Assembly: GCF_001047375.1 (NCBI RefSeq)
Contig: NZ_LFVU01000027.1
Coordinates: forward strand, 310,001 to 374,000
DNA from: Clostridium cylindrosporum DSM 605
GTDB lineage: Bacteria > Bacillota > Clostridia > Clostridiales > Caloramatoraceae
Direction of reading: 5' to 3'
Length of the DNA: 64,000 nt
Made by a program: the position numbers and the translations under genes. The notes below the pieces were generated by a model, which ran no database searches, was not told the DNA's origin, and saw only the letters and a program-made list of their open reading frames with translations. Within the stretch, counting starts at the first letter, position 1, and each line of letters starts with the position of its first letter. This document shows positions 53,016-62,792 of the stretch, one piece after another.

Positions 53016-53414
53016 ATATAATATCTTTAGTAAAGTAGAAAGTCATATATTGAAGACTTCTACTTTTGTATTTTATATAAAATTAAAACAACATATGTAA
53101 AATAATGTATAAATAGGATATGATATAAGTGTTATTGTATATTATATCTTATATCTTAGGATAGGATAGATCAAATAATTGTATATTTTAAGATGTACTT
53201 ATATTTTATATATTAATTCATATATATTAATATATGTTTATAGATTATAAAGTAATTTGCTAAAAGTAAGCTAAGACTTTATCCATATTTTCTATACCAA
53301 GGATATTTAATTTGAATAAAAATAGTTTATTTAAAATTAAAGTAGGCGAAAGCTTTACTTTGCCTTTGTATAAAGGTTAGTAAAGTAGAAATAATATTAG
53401 TTGAGGTGATAGAA
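53016..53414. other. Intergenic region with terminator and two hairpins
   Basis: A terminator for the previous gene is at 53032-53068. The rest is extremely AT-rich. Near 53338-53360 a nine-pair hairpin with GAAA tetraloop is followed by CCTTT-GTAT-AAAGG (about 53363-53376). This may be a structured leader of the next gene; no known riboswitch class was recognised. Confidence 0.5.
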
Positions 53415-53552
53415 GTGGATAATAATATTAATGAAATATTAATTAATAAAGGTAAGCTAATTGGCAATTACACTAAAAATGCTATTAAAGCCTTTGAAGA
53501 AGGAATAGTTAACCAAGAGAACTTCCTAGAAAAACAAAGAATAAAGGATTGA
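53415..53552 (+). CDS. Small hypothetical protein
   Basis: 45 residues, GTG start behind GAGGTGAT, helical and charged (KAFEEGIVNQENFLEKQRIKD). No membrane segment. It precedes the SulP gene and could be a leader peptide or independent protein. Confidence 0.5.
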   Translation: MDNNINEILINKGKLIGNYTKNAIKAFEEGIVNQENFLEKQRIKD

Positions 53553-53677
53553 AGAAATTAAAATTAACTGGAGAGGTCATTAATATTCATGATTTCTCCT
53601 TTTTCCCTTTTGACAAATGCTTAAAATAGGAATAGGATTAAGTTGGTGCCATTATTAAATTAATGGAGGTGTAAAAC

Positions 53678-55318
53678 ATGAAACCAAAATTATTAACTAT
53701 GTTTGAAAGGAAGGAGATAACAAAGAAAAGCATAACAAAGGATTTTATATCAGGAGTAATTGTTGCAATAATTGCCTTGCCTCTATCGGTAGCACTTGCG
53801 ATATCATCTGGAGTTTCTCCGGAAAAGGGACTTATTACAGCAATTATAGCAGGACTATTTATATCTCTACTCGGGGGTAGTAGGGTACAAATCGGAGGTC
53901 CTACAGGAGCATTTGTTGTTATTGTATATGGAATTGTTAAAACACATGGATTAAATGGACTTATCATTGCCACTATTATGGCAGGTATAATCATGATAGG
54001 TTTAGGACTGTTCAAGTTTGGCAGTGTTATAAAATTTGTACCATATCCAATAACTGTAGGTTTTACAGCTGGAATAGCTATAACACTTTTATCGACACAG
54101 GTAAAAGACTTTTTAGGCCTTGATATTAAGGATGTTCCATCTGAATTTATTCCAAAGTGGCAAGTATATTTTGAAAGTATGAATTCAATAAATATAACTG
54201 CTCTTTTAGTTGGATTAATTGCAATCTTTATAATGATTTTTTGGCCTAGGATTAACAGAACAATTCCAGGTTCATTAGTCGCACTTATTTTTACAACTAT
54301 CTTAGTACAGGTTTTTAACCTACAGGTTGCAACAATAGGAAGTAGTTTTGAAAGTATTTCATCCTCAATTCCTATGCCAACATTTCCTAATATAGATATT
54401 GCTCAGATTAAAGTTTTAATTGGACCTGCAATAACAATTGCAATACTTGCTTCTATTGAATCGCTATTATCTGCGGTTGTAGCAGATGGTATGATAGGCG
54501 GGAAGCATGATTCTAATATGGAACTTATAGCTCAGGGAGTTGGGAATATCTTCTCAGGTATTTTTGGTGGAATTCCTGCAACAGGAGCTATAGCTAGAAC
54601 AGCAGCAAATATAAAAAATGGGGGAAGAAGCCCTATCTCAGGAATTGTACATGCTATAACATTGCTTTTAATAATGTTAATTTTTATGCCACTTGCAAAG
54701 TTAATACCAATGACGACTCTAGCAGCGATACTAATTATTGTTTCATATAATATGGGAGAGTGGAGAACATTTGCATCACTTTTAAAGGCACCAAAAAGTG
54801 ATACTGCAGTTCTATTAATCACATTTTCATTAACAGTAATATTTGACTTAGTTGTTGCAATAGAAGTAGGAATGGTTCTTGTTGCCTTCTTATTTATGAA
54901 AAGTATGGCTGATACTACTAAAATAGAGTGTGTTAAAGATGATAAAGAAAGTAATGAATTAAATAATGAAGTTATTAGGAAAGATGAGAATACATCTAAA
55001 GATAAGGTTTTGATTTATGAAATACATGGACCATTTTTCTTTGGTGTTGTACAAAAGTTTCTAGAGGTTATGAAGGAAGTTACTCCTGATTATGACGTTT
55101 TAATTCTTGATTTAATAAATACTACTGCAATGGACTCAACAGCTATTGACGCTTTAGAGAGAGTGTACCAAATGTGCAAAAATAAGGGAGTAAAAATAAA
55201 ACTTATAAATGTACAGGAGCAGCCTAGAAAGGTTCTTAGACAAATGGGATTTATGGAGCTTGTAGGGGAAGAGTCTATAGTATATCATAAAGAAAAAAAT
55301 ATTAATTCAACATTATAA
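53678..55318 (+). CDS. SulP-family anion transporter with STAS domain
   Basis: 546 residues behind GGAGGTG. The membrane core has about 10-14 segments with FISGVIVAIIALPLSVALAI, GGSRVQIGGPTGAF and GFTAGIAITLL; after residue 410 a hydrophilic linker leads to the STAS domain (YEIHGPFFFGVV, DLINTTAMDSTAIDAL). Members carry sulfate, bicarbonate or other anions; the substrate cannot be read from sequence. Confidence 0.93.
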   Translation: MKPKLLTMFERKEITKKSITKDFISGVIVAIIALPLSVALAISSGVSPEKGLITAIIAGLFISLLGGSRVQIGGPTGAFVVIVYGIVKTHGLNGLIIATIMAGIIMIGLGLFKFGSVIKFVPYPITVGFTAGIAITLLSTQVKDFLGLDIKDVPSEFIPKWQVYFESMNSINITALLVGLIAIFIMIFWPRINRTIPGSLVALIFTTILVQVFNLQVATIGSSFESISSSIPMPTFPNIDIAQIKVLIGPAITIAILASIESLLSAVVADGMIGGKHDSNMELIAQGVGNIFSGIFGGIPATGAIARTAANIKNGGRSPISGIVHAITLLLIMLIFMPLAKLIPMTTLAAILIIVSYNMGEWRTFASLLKAPKSDTAVLLITFSLTVIFDLVVAIEVGMVLVAFLFMKSMADTTKIECVKDDKESNELNNEVIRKDENTSKDKVLIYEIHGPFFFGVVQKFLEVMKEVTPDYDVLILDLINTTAMDSTAIDALERVYQMCKNKGVKIKLINVQEQPRKVLRQMGFMELVGEESIVYHKEKNINSTL

Positions 55319-55360
55319 AATAAATAGAATAATTTAATGGCAAACTTAATTTTATTAAAA

Positions 55361-55395
55361 AAGGTTCAGAGAGTTAAAGTCTCTGAACCTTTTTA
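55361..55395 (+). terminator. Terminator after sulP
   Basis: AAGGTTCAGAGA / TCTCTGAACCTT, seven-base loop, then Ts. Confidence 0.88.
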
Positions 55396-55509
55396 AATAT
55401 TTTCATATTTTAAATAATGATTTAATTGTAATGTTTTTGTTGTTGTAAACAATGTGAAAATAATATAAAATTCAAGTATTAATATATTAATATTGAGAGG
55501 AAGTACTTT

Positions 55510-55719
55510 ATGGGAGACGAATTAAGAGAAGAGGTTCTTGATAAATTAACTAAAGTATGTGTATGTACAGGCACATCACGTAGAACAATTAAAGAAGCAG
55601 TTAAAAAAGGTGCTTTAACTTTTCAAGATATAAAAGCTAAAACAGGAGCAGGATCGGGAAGTTGCTGCGGTAGAAAATGTAGAGAGAAGATTGAACAAAT
55701 AATAAGCTCTTTAAATTAA
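55510..55719 (+). CDS. BFD-like [2Fe-2S] binding protein
   Basis: 69 residues. CVC at 17-19 and SCCGRKC (Cys 52, 53, 57) in GAGSGSCCGRKCREKI match the Fer2_BFD domain. Single-domain members are small iron-sulfur electron carriers or iron-release partners. ATG follows GAGAGGAAG. Confidence 0.85.
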   Translation: MGDELREEVLDKLTKVCVCTGTSRRTIKEAVKKGALTFQDIKAKTGAGSGSCCGRKCREKIEQIISSLN

Positions 55720-55809
55720 TTTTTTAAATAAAATAGAAGTTATTAAGAGGAAACTAAATAGGGTTACCTCTTTTTAGAGTAATTAAATATTAAGAAAGTA
55801 GGGAGAAAG

Positions 55810-57000
55810 GTGAGTGGGAGACTAAAGAAACCATATTTATTTCTATGTGTTGTAGTAATAACACTATTTTACATAATATCCCCAGTAGCAGTAGTTCATG
55901 CAAGTATTGATCTAAAGGATTATAATACTAAGGCGGCAGTTTTAATTGATGCCACTACAGGAAAAGTTTTGTATGAAAATAACAAGGATGGGATTCTAGG
56001 GCAAGCTTCAGTAACTAAACTTATGACATATTATGTTATAAGGGATTACTTAAAGAAAACTAATACTCCTTTATCTAAAAAAATAACAGTAGATGCTGAT
56101 TTTAGTATAGTGCCTGAGGATGGGACTCAACTTAGACTGAAAAAAGGAGATGTTTTAACTATTAAGGATTTATTAGAATCACTTCTAATTATGTCTGCTA
56201 ATGACAGTGCAATTCAATTAGAAAAAGTAGTAGAACACTCTACAGGTCAAAATTTTTTAAACTTAATGAATTCTAAGGTTAAAGAATTAGGATTAAATAG
56301 AACAAATTACATAAACACAAGTGGATTAACCCAGGAGTCTAAGGGTAAAAAAGTTTATAACACTACAACTGCTTATGAAACTGCTGTTTTAGCTAAAAAG
56401 ATAATTGATGAATATCCAGATACATTAAAAATAACATCTAAAAGAAGCTATACTTATAAAAACATCACATATCCTAATACTAATAAGTTATTACCAATTG
56501 TAAAATCTGTAGATGGTCTAAAAACAGGGCATACAACTGAGGCAGGATATTGCTTAGCTTCTACAGAGGGGATATCAGGGACATCTAATAATAATAAACC
56601 CTTTAGGTTAATTGCAGTAACTTTAGGTTCGAATTCTGATACTGATAGAACAAATGTAAATAAAAAATTATTAAAGTATGGAGAAGTTAACTTTGAAAAT
56701 AGGAAAGTAATAAGTAAAAAACAAGGTTTTAATATAAAAAGTAAGTATCATAAAGGTGGAATAATACCTTCAAGTGTAGGAGATGATATTTATTATCTTC
56801 TTAAGAAAAATAGTAAAGTAGAGACAAAGGCAACTCTTATAAAGGGTTTAAAAGGTAATATAAAAAAAGGAGAGGTTGTTGGAAGTCTAAGTATAAAAAT
56901 AGACGGTTCAACTGTTGAAGAAGATTTAATTTCAACTTCTGATATTAAAAAGGTTGGTATACTAAAAAGAATTGGATTATTCTTTGAAGATTTATTTTAA
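55810..57000 (+). CDS. D-alanyl-D-alanine carboxypeptidase (second S11 enzyme)
   Basis: 396 residues, GTG start. Signal sequence about 8-31. SVTK at 67-70, SAN at 129-131 and KTG near 238 form the complete catalytic set, followed by a PBP5_C domain and an amphipathic C-terminal helix near 380-396. Such pairs often split vegetative and sporulation roles; which this is cannot be told here. Confidence 0.92.
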   Translation: MSGRLKKPYLFLCVVVITLFYIISPVAVVHASIDLKDYNTKAAVLIDATTGKVLYENNKDGILGQASVTKLMTYYVIRDYLKKTNTPLSKKITVDADFSIVPEDGTQLRLKKGDVLTIKDLLESLLIMSANDSAIQLEKVVEHSTGQNFLNLMNSKVKELGLNRTNYINTSGLTQESKGKKVYNTTTAYETAVLAKKIIDEYPDTLKITSKRSYTYKNITYPNTNKLLPIVKSVDGLKTGHTTEAGYCLASTEGISGTSNNNKPFRLIAVTLGSNSDTDRTNVNKKLLKYGEVNFENRKVISKKQGFNIKSKYHKGGIIPSSVGDDIYYLLKKNSKVETKATLIKGLKGNIKKGEVVGSLSIKIDGSTVEEDLISTSDIKKVGILKRIGLFFEDLF

Positions 57001-57005
57001 TAAAT

Positions 57006-57040
57006 AAAAAAGAGTCGATTAGATTTATCGACTCTTTTTT
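57006..57040. terminator. Bidirectional terminator
   Basis: 14-pair stem (57006-57019 with 57027-57040) with A and T tracts, between convergent genes. Confidence 0.9.
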
Positions 57041-57536
57041 ATATTATGCCCTTTTTCATAAGAGCAGCGGATAAAGTTTTTTGTCCCCAGCTTAGCTCAA
57101 TATCTTTAAGCTTTGAAAACCCATTTTTTCTCCAAAAGTTCAAAACATTTCTATCATAACTTGTAACAACATCAATTCTTATAGCGGTACTTTTTGTTGT
57201 CCTTATATATTTTTCAAATTCATGGAAAATGAGACTGCCTAATCCCTGATTTAAATAATCGCAATGTAACATTAAAAGAGATAGATATGTTTCATTAGAT
57301 ATTTTAAACTCTATGAGGCCAAAGATTTTACCTGTACATTTATCTACTATTTTACAAGGTGAAAATCCAGCATTTTTCATTCCCTTTACATCTTCAAGTA
57401 ACCAGTCATATGTAATAACTTCTTTATCCATATGGTTTACCAAGAAATTTTTGTTTGAGTTATATACTTTAGTGATTTCAATTAAATCATCAACATCAGT
57501 AATATCAACAAAAAAATCTTTTCCTTCAAAAAGCAT
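57039..57536 (-). CDS. GNAT-family N-acetyltransferase
   Basis: 165 residues. HCDYLNQGLGSLIFHEFEKYI carries the acetyl-CoA loop (Q-x-x-G-x-G/S-like), and FWRKNGFSKLKDIEL is the usual last motif. Substrate unknown. Confidence 0.85.
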   Translation of the reverse strand: MLFEGKDFFVDITDVDDLIEITKVYNSNKNFLVNHMDKEVITYDWLLEDVKGMKNAGFSPCKIVDKCTGKIFGLIEFKISNETYLSLLMLHCDYLNQGLGSLIFHEFEKYIRTTKSTAIRIDVVTSYDRNVLNFWRKNGFSKLKDIELSWGQKTLSAALMKKGII

Positions 57537-57777
57537 AGGAGCTCCCCCTTAATTCTAGTAAAGTGCTAAAGTCGAAGTTCAAAATCTGAAAATATTTTTC
57601 TGAATAAAGGAAAATATTTTGCTATCAAAATAATTATAACACTAATTATAATTTGTTAAATAGGAATTTAAGAATATTTGATTTCCAATATAAAGATATA
57701 TAATGTAGACTAGTCCGTTTAAACTTCCTTATATGGATATAATCTAAATAAGATTAAAGGTAGTAAGGAGTGCTTTT

Positions 57778-59934
57778 ATGAAGTTTAGAATATATATGTT
57801 AATTCCCTTTTTTATAATAGGTATATTAGCATTTAGATATTTTGATACATACAAAATACTCATAATTATGGGCTTAACTCTACTATTAACAGCATCTTTA
57901 ATTACAATATTAAAAAAGAACATAATATGGTTAATTTTTTATGTTTTTTTTATAGTTGGAGGAGTTACAGTGTTAACAAATAAAGTTGTAATCGATAAAA
58001 AATATAAGGTGATATCTGAATATAGAGAGTTTGATGGTATGATTGTAGATGTGAAAGATGACAGTATAACTATTAAAAATAATAAAATAGGTTATAAAGT
58101 TACTTTTTTTATTTCTAGTTATGTACAAGTCAAAGATAAAGTGGAGCTTGGAGATTATGTTATTATAAATGGGAAGTTGAAGGAAAAACTGCAATATAGA
58201 GAAAATAATATGGCTTCAAGAGGACTCGCTTCATATGGGTCACTAAGAAGAATTATTAGTGTAGATAAAGAGATAAATTATTTGAATTTACCTATTAAAA
58301 TAAAAAACAAAATTAATACAGGGTTAACTAGTGTAGATAAAAGTGCAGGTGCATTTGTGTCTGGCATAATAACAGGATATAGATCTGATATTACAGAGGA
58401 GGATATGCAAACTTTTAACGAACTAGATATTGTTCATATTATTGCTGTTTCTGGATTTAATGTTGCAATAATATATGCAGTTGTAATGATTTTGACTAAA
58501 AATTTAAAAATGAGGAAAAGGCTAATTATTAGCCTTTTTATATGTGGTATTTATGTTTCAATTACTGGATTTGATCCATCTATTACAAGGGCCTTTATAA
58601 TGATAACTATTGTTATTATAGGTAGACTACTAGAAAAGAGATATTCTACACTTAATGCATTGGCATTTGCAGCGTTTTTAATGCTTTCAATAAATCCATT
58701 TTATGTATATAATTTAGGATTTATATTTTCATATTTAGCTACTCTTTCTATTTCTTTATTTAGTAATGATATATTATCAAAGGTGGAAGGATATACAAAG
58801 CTTTTTAAAGATGAAGTTTCTGCAACGATTTCAAGCACTATACTTACATTTCCTATTATTATTTATAATAAAGGTTATTTTTCTTTAATTTCATTATTCG
58901 TAAATGTGCTTTTAGGACCTGTAGTTTCACTTATAACAATCTTAGGTTTCATATCTTGTTTTCTATATGCTATAATACCATTTACTATGATTCTTTACCC
59001 GGTAATATTTTTAGGAGATATTACTCTATATTTAATTGGAGTATTTGGAAAAATAAATCCCTTGATTTACACAGGACAACCTACAGTTATTTTTATGATT
59101 TCTTATTACATTGTTATTCTATCAATCGCAAAACTGATTAAATTTAAAAAAGAGTTTTATAGGTATACTGCTATTGTACTCGCTGTTTCTATTGTTTTAG
59201 TTCAGGGGTCTATAAATATAAATAACTTAAAGGTTCATTTTATAAATGTTGGTCAAGGTGATAGTATTTTTATCGAACTTCCAGGTAGAGGGTCTATGTT
59301 AATTGATACAGGAAATGCTAATAAAGATTACATAGCTGCAAAGTCCAAGGTTATACCATATATAAAAAAGCTTGGATATTCAAAAATTGATTATCTCATT
59401 ATAAGCCATTTTCATGATGATCATTCAGGTGGAGTAGAATATATTGAGAAAAATATGCCTATAAATAACAAAATATCCCATGAAGGGTCTGAAAATAAGG
59501 ATTATATAGGAACTTTAAAAGGGGATATACTTAATGTCTCCGGGGTTAATTTTAAAATATTATCCCCTAGTATAGCCTCTAAAAAGCAAGATGAAAATAA
59601 GAATTCCTTAATTATAGAGTTAGTATATAAGAATTTTAATGCTCTTTTTACAGGAGATGCGACAAAGGATGAAATGGATATTATAAAAGGGGACTATGAT
59701 GTTTTAAAGGTACCACATCATGGGTCAAAGTATTCTGTAAGTGAAGATATGTTTAATAATACAGATATTGAAACCGCTGTTATAACAGTGGGAAACAATA
59801 ATTTCGGACACCCTTCTAAAGAGTGCATGGATTCATTTCATAAAAGAAATATAAAGGTATTTAGAACAGATAAAAATGGAAATATAGTTTACATAGTAAA
59901 TTCATTAGGATATAAGGTTAAATTTAATAACTAG
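57778..59934 (+). CDS. comEC: ComEC/Rec2 DNA-uptake channel
   Basis: 718 residues. An N-terminal membrane region, OB-like DUF4131 part, then the Competence domain with many membrane segments (about 185-470; ITGYRSDITEEDMQTFNELDI, HIIAVSGFNVAIIYA, GFDPSITRAFIM). The C-terminal metallo-beta-lactamase domain has HFHDDHSGG near 544 and KVPHHGSKYS. With ComEA this suggests DNA uptake capacity. holA follows 11 bases on. Confidence 0.95.
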   Translation: MKFRIYMLIPFFIIGILAFRYFDTYKILIIMGLTLLLTASLITILKKNIIWLIFYVFFIVGGVTVLTNKVVIDKKYKVISEYREFDGMIVDVKDDSITIKNNKIGYKVTFFISSYVQVKDKVELGDYVIINGKLKEKLQYRENNMASRGLASYGSLRRIISVDKEINYLNLPIKIKNKINTGLTSVDKSAGAFVSGIITGYRSDITEEDMQTFNELDIVHIIAVSGFNVAIIYAVVMILTKNLKMRKRLIISLFICGIYVSITGFDPSITRAFIMITIVIIGRLLEKRYSTLNALAFAAFLMLSINPFYVYNLGFIFSYLATLSISLFSNDILSKVEGYTKLFKDEVSATISSTILTFPIIIYNKGYFSLISLFVNVLLGPVVSLITILGFISCFLYAIIPFTMILYPVIFLGDITLYLIGVFGKINPLIYTGQPTVIFMISYYIVILSIAKLIKFKKEFYRYTAIVLAVSIVLVQGSININNLKVHFINVGQGDSIFIELPGRGSMLIDTGNANKDYIAAKSKVIPYIKKLGYSKIDYLIISHFHDDHSGGVEYIEKNMPINNKISHEGSENKDYIGTLKGDILNVSGVNFKILSPSIASKKQDENKNSLIIELVYKNFNALFTGDATKDEMDIIKGDYDVLKVPHHGSKYSVSEDMFNNTDIETAVITVGNNNFGHPSKECMDSFHKRNIKVFRTDKNGNIVYIVNSLGYKVKFNN

Positions 59935-59945
59935 GGGGGATTAGG

Positions 59946-60965
59946 ATGCAGGTTAAATCTCTTAAAGACTTACAAAACTTAAAAAGAGATAATAAACTTG
60001 GAAACTTTGTTTTAATTCATGGTAATGATAAAGAAAAGATTAGGAACAGTGAAAAGTATATAAAGAGTTTAGTAGATAACTTATGTGAACTAAACCTAGT
60101 TGAAATTGAGGGGAATAGTATAAATATTGGTATTATAAAAAATGCATGTGAAACCATTCCTGTTATGGCTACAATTAGAGTGGTACATATAAAATCTGCT
60201 GGATTTCTACTTGAGAATATAGACTCTACATCAAAGATACTTTTAAAGGAAATTTTAGAGTATGCTAAGGATATTCCGGAATACACTATACTTCTTATAA
60301 CACACTTAGATTTAATTGATAAAACAAATCAAATATTAAAGGTAGCATCTAATTTAGGAACACTTGTAGAATACAAGATTCCATCCTATGGAAAGGAATT
60401 AAGTGCTTGGATTGAGGACTTCTTAAAGGGAAATGGCAAGTCAATTAATAAGTCAGATATATTTTACTTGGCATCTGAAATTTCAAATTCTATAGATAAT
60501 ATGGAAAAGGAATTACAAAAACTTGTAGATTATACAGGAGATAGGAATGTAATTGATAGAAGTGATATAGATGATATTATCCATAAAACAGCGGAAAGTA
60601 ACATATTTAAAATGTCTGATTACATGTTTAAAAGGAATGCTAGAGGTGCACTGGAAATTCTAGATACGCTTGTTCTTCAAGGTGAGCCCTATGCAAAAAT
60701 AATGTTTATGATAATCAGACAATTTAGGATACTTTATTCTGTTAAGCTTTTACTAGGGGATGGGATTAACCCTCGAGAGATAATGTCTAAGTTGAAAATT
60801 CAGGAGTTTGCATATAAAGGAATAGTAAAAATTATATCCACATGGGATGAAAAAGATATTAAACTTGTTTTAAATGATGCGCTAAGTACTGATTATGATA
60901 TTAAAAGTGGAAGGGTATATCCTGAACTTGGACTTGAACTTTTAATTCTTAGGATATGTAAATAA
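59946..60965 (+). CDS. holA: DNA polymerase III delta subunit
   Basis: 339 residues behind AGGGGGGATTAGG. FVLIHGNDKEKIR, ILLITHLDLIDKTN, ISNSIDNMEKELQKLVDY and FKMSDYMFKRNARGALEIL are the HolA pattern. It opens the sliding clamp as part of the clamp loader. comEC-holA linkage and convergent rpsT are usual in Firmicutes. Confidence 0.95.
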   Translation: MQVKSLKDLQNLKRDNKLGNFVLIHGNDKEKIRNSEKYIKSLVDNLCELNLVEIEGNSINIGIIKNACETIPVMATIRVVHIKSAGFLLENIDSTSKILLKEILEYAKDIPEYTILLITHLDLIDKTNQILKVASNLGTLVEYKIPSYGKELSAWIEDFLKGNGKSINKSDIFYLASEISNSIDNMEKELQKLVDYTGDRNVIDRSDIDDIIHKTAESNIFKMSDYMFKRNARGALEILDTLVLQGEPYAKIMFMIIRQFRILYSVKLLLGDGINPREIMSKLKIQEFAYKGIVKIISTWDEKDIKLVLNDALSTDYDIKSGRVYPELGLELLILRICK

Positions 60966-60987
60966 ATAGAATTCTTCTTTAAAACAG

Positions 60988-61022
60988 AAAAAACAGGTAG
61001 TTGAGAGTCTACCTGTTTTTAT
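60988..61022. terminator. Bidirectional terminator between holA and rpsT
   Basis: AAAACAGGTAG / CTACCTGTTTT stem with flanking A and T runs. Confidence 0.88.
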
Positions 61023-61041
61023 TTTGTAACTAAATATACAA

Positions 61042-61308
61042 TTAGTTAGCTGCTTTGTTAAGAGCAATTGAAAGTCTTGACTTCTTTCTTGAAGCTGCAT
61101 TCTTATGAAGAATTCCCTTTGAAGCAGCCTTGTCGATTTCACAAGAAGCTGCTGATAGAAGAGCCTTTGCTTCTTCAACGTTTCCAGCAGCAAGAGCTGT
61201 TTCAAACTTCTTAACTGAAGTTTTAACAGATGTCTTTACCATCTTGTTTCTTAGTGTCTTCTTTTCTATTACCTTTATTCTTTTCATTGCAGACTTAATA
61301 TTTGCCAT
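61042..61308 (-). CDS. rpsT: 30S ribosomal protein S20
   Basis: 88 residues from ATG 61308 behind GAGGAGG; an in-frame ATG at 61347 would add 13 foreign residues. [12 protein letters not shown] at the start and [10 protein letters not shown] near the end are S20 hallmarks. It binds 16S rRNA early in 30S assembly. Confidence 0.97.
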   Translation of the reverse strand: MANIKSAMKRIKVIEKKTLRNKMVKTSVKTSVKKFETALAAGNVEEAKALLSAASCEIDKAASKGILHKNAASRKKSRLSIALNKAAN

Positions 61309-61401
61309 CGTAGTGTCCTCCTCAAAATTAAATAGTTTGAAACACAATAGATTGTGGGGAATCTAATTCGCGGATGGTCAACATTACATCAACTAATCGG
61401 T

Positions 61402-61430
61402 ATTATAGCATTTTAAAAGACCAATATCAA
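61402..61430 (-). promoter_or_regulatory. rpsT promoter
   Basis: On minus: TTGATA (61425-61430), 17-base spacer, TATAAT (61402-61407). Confidence 0.8.
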
Positions 61431-61625
61431 TAGTATTGTAAGTATAAATAATAAATATAATATATGAAAATTTATAGTTAGAGAAATATGTATTTTTATA
61501 TTATAAAAATTTATTATCAAATGTAAGTTGAAATTGCAAAACTATAAAAACTACCATATAATAAATATGAGTCATCATTATTTTATATTTATTTTACATT
61601 TAAAGGTGAATTTATTGACCTGTAT

Positions 61626-61664
61626 AAAATAGCTACAACTTATTAGAAGTTGTAGCTATTTTTT
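61626..61664 (+). terminator. Terminator-like hairpin before gpr
   Basis: AAATAGCTACAACTT / AAGTTGTAGCTATTT stem, then T run. Confidence 0.75.
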
Positions 61665-61730
61665 CGTTTAATTAATAAAGTTTTTGCACACACTACTCTT
61701 AAGTTTATATAAAAGCTAAGGAGGTAGTTT

Positions 61731-62717
61731 ATGTTTAATCCACGTACAGATTTAGCTGTTGAAGCTAGGGAAATATATAACAAGAATAGGGAAGTAGAAA
61801 TAGAAGGTGTATCCGTCGATACAAAGAGAATGCTTGGAGGAATAAGAATAGTAACGGTTAATGTCCTTAATGAAAAAGGAGAAAAGGCAATTAAAAAGCC
61901 TAAGGGAACATATATAACTATGGAAATTCCAGAGGTAAAGCATTATGATGTAGACCTACATGAGGATTTAACTAGGGCTCTTTCAGAGGAAATTCTTAAA
62001 ATTGTAGATGTAAAAAAAGATCTTAAAACTCTTGTAATAGGTCTTGGAAATTGGCATGTGACACCTGATGCATTAGGTCCTAAGGTTATTTCAAAGCTAA
62101 TGATTACAAGACACCTTAAGGAATACATGCCAGATGAACTAGAGGAAGGAATTAATCCTGTTGCAGCATTAGCACCTGGTGTTCTTGGAATTACAGGGAT
62201 AGAAACTGCAGAAATAGTTAAGGGACTTGTTGAAAAGACAAAGCCAGATGTAGTTATTGTAATAGATGCACTAGCTGCAAGAAAGGTAGAAAGAGTTGCT
62301 AGAACTATCCAAATAGGAGATACAGGTATTGCACCTGGCGCGGGAGTTGGAAATAAAAGAATGGAATTATCTAAGGAAACACTTGGAGTTCCTGTAATAG
62401 CAATAGGTGTTCCAACAGTTGTAGATGCTGCGACCCTTGCAAATGATACTATAGATTCTATGATTGATTCGCTAATTGAAGAAACAAAGAATAATTCAGA
62501 AACAAAGGGGTTTTATAACATGCTTAAATCCTTAGATAAGGAAGAGAAATATAATATGATAAAAGGTGTTTTAAGCCCATATTCAAGTAATATGTTAGTA
62601 ACTCCTAAGGATATAGATGCTTTAATTGAGGACCTTGCAAAAATTATAGCTAATAGTATAAATATATCCCTTCACCCATCAATAGATTTAAATGATATAG
62701 ATAGATATCTTTTCTAA
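61731..62717 (+). CDS. gpr: Spore germination protease GPR
   Basis: 328 residues behind AAGGAGG. NPRTDLAVEAREIY at the start (the propeptide region), VIGLGNWHVTPDALGPKV, PGVLGITGIETAEIVKGLVEK, VIDALAARKVERVARTIQIGDTGI and PGAGVGNKR are diagnostic. The enzyme degrades small acid-soluble spore proteins on germination, proof of a spore-former. spoIIP follows. Confidence 0.97.
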   Translation: MFNPRTDLAVEAREIYNKNREVEIEGVSVDTKRMLGGIRIVTVNVLNEKGEKAIKKPKGTYITMEIPEVKHYDVDLHEDLTRALSEEILKIVDVKKDLKTLVIGLGNWHVTPDALGPKVISKLMITRHLKEYMPDELEEGINPVAALAPGVLGITGIETAEIVKGLVEKTKPDVVIVIDALAARKVERVARTIQIGDTGIAPGAGVGNKRMELSKETLGVPVIAIGVPTVVDAATLANDTIDSMIDSLIEETKNNSETKGFYNMLKSLDKEEKYNMIKGVLSPYSSNMLVTPKDIDALIEDLAKIIANSINISLHPSIDLNDIDRYLF

Positions 62718-62792
62718 AGAAGGATTTAAAATTGTAATATATCACTCTTTCTTAACATAACTATATTACATAAACCACACTAAGGGGATGAA

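Larger units (their letters stand above)
61309..61730. other. rpsT leader and intergenic region
   Basis: Holds the rpsT leader and promoter (61402-61430), a very AT-rich stretch, a hairpin terminator on plus (61626-61664) with no clear gene ending there, and the gpr ribosome site. No coding region found. Confidence 0.6.
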
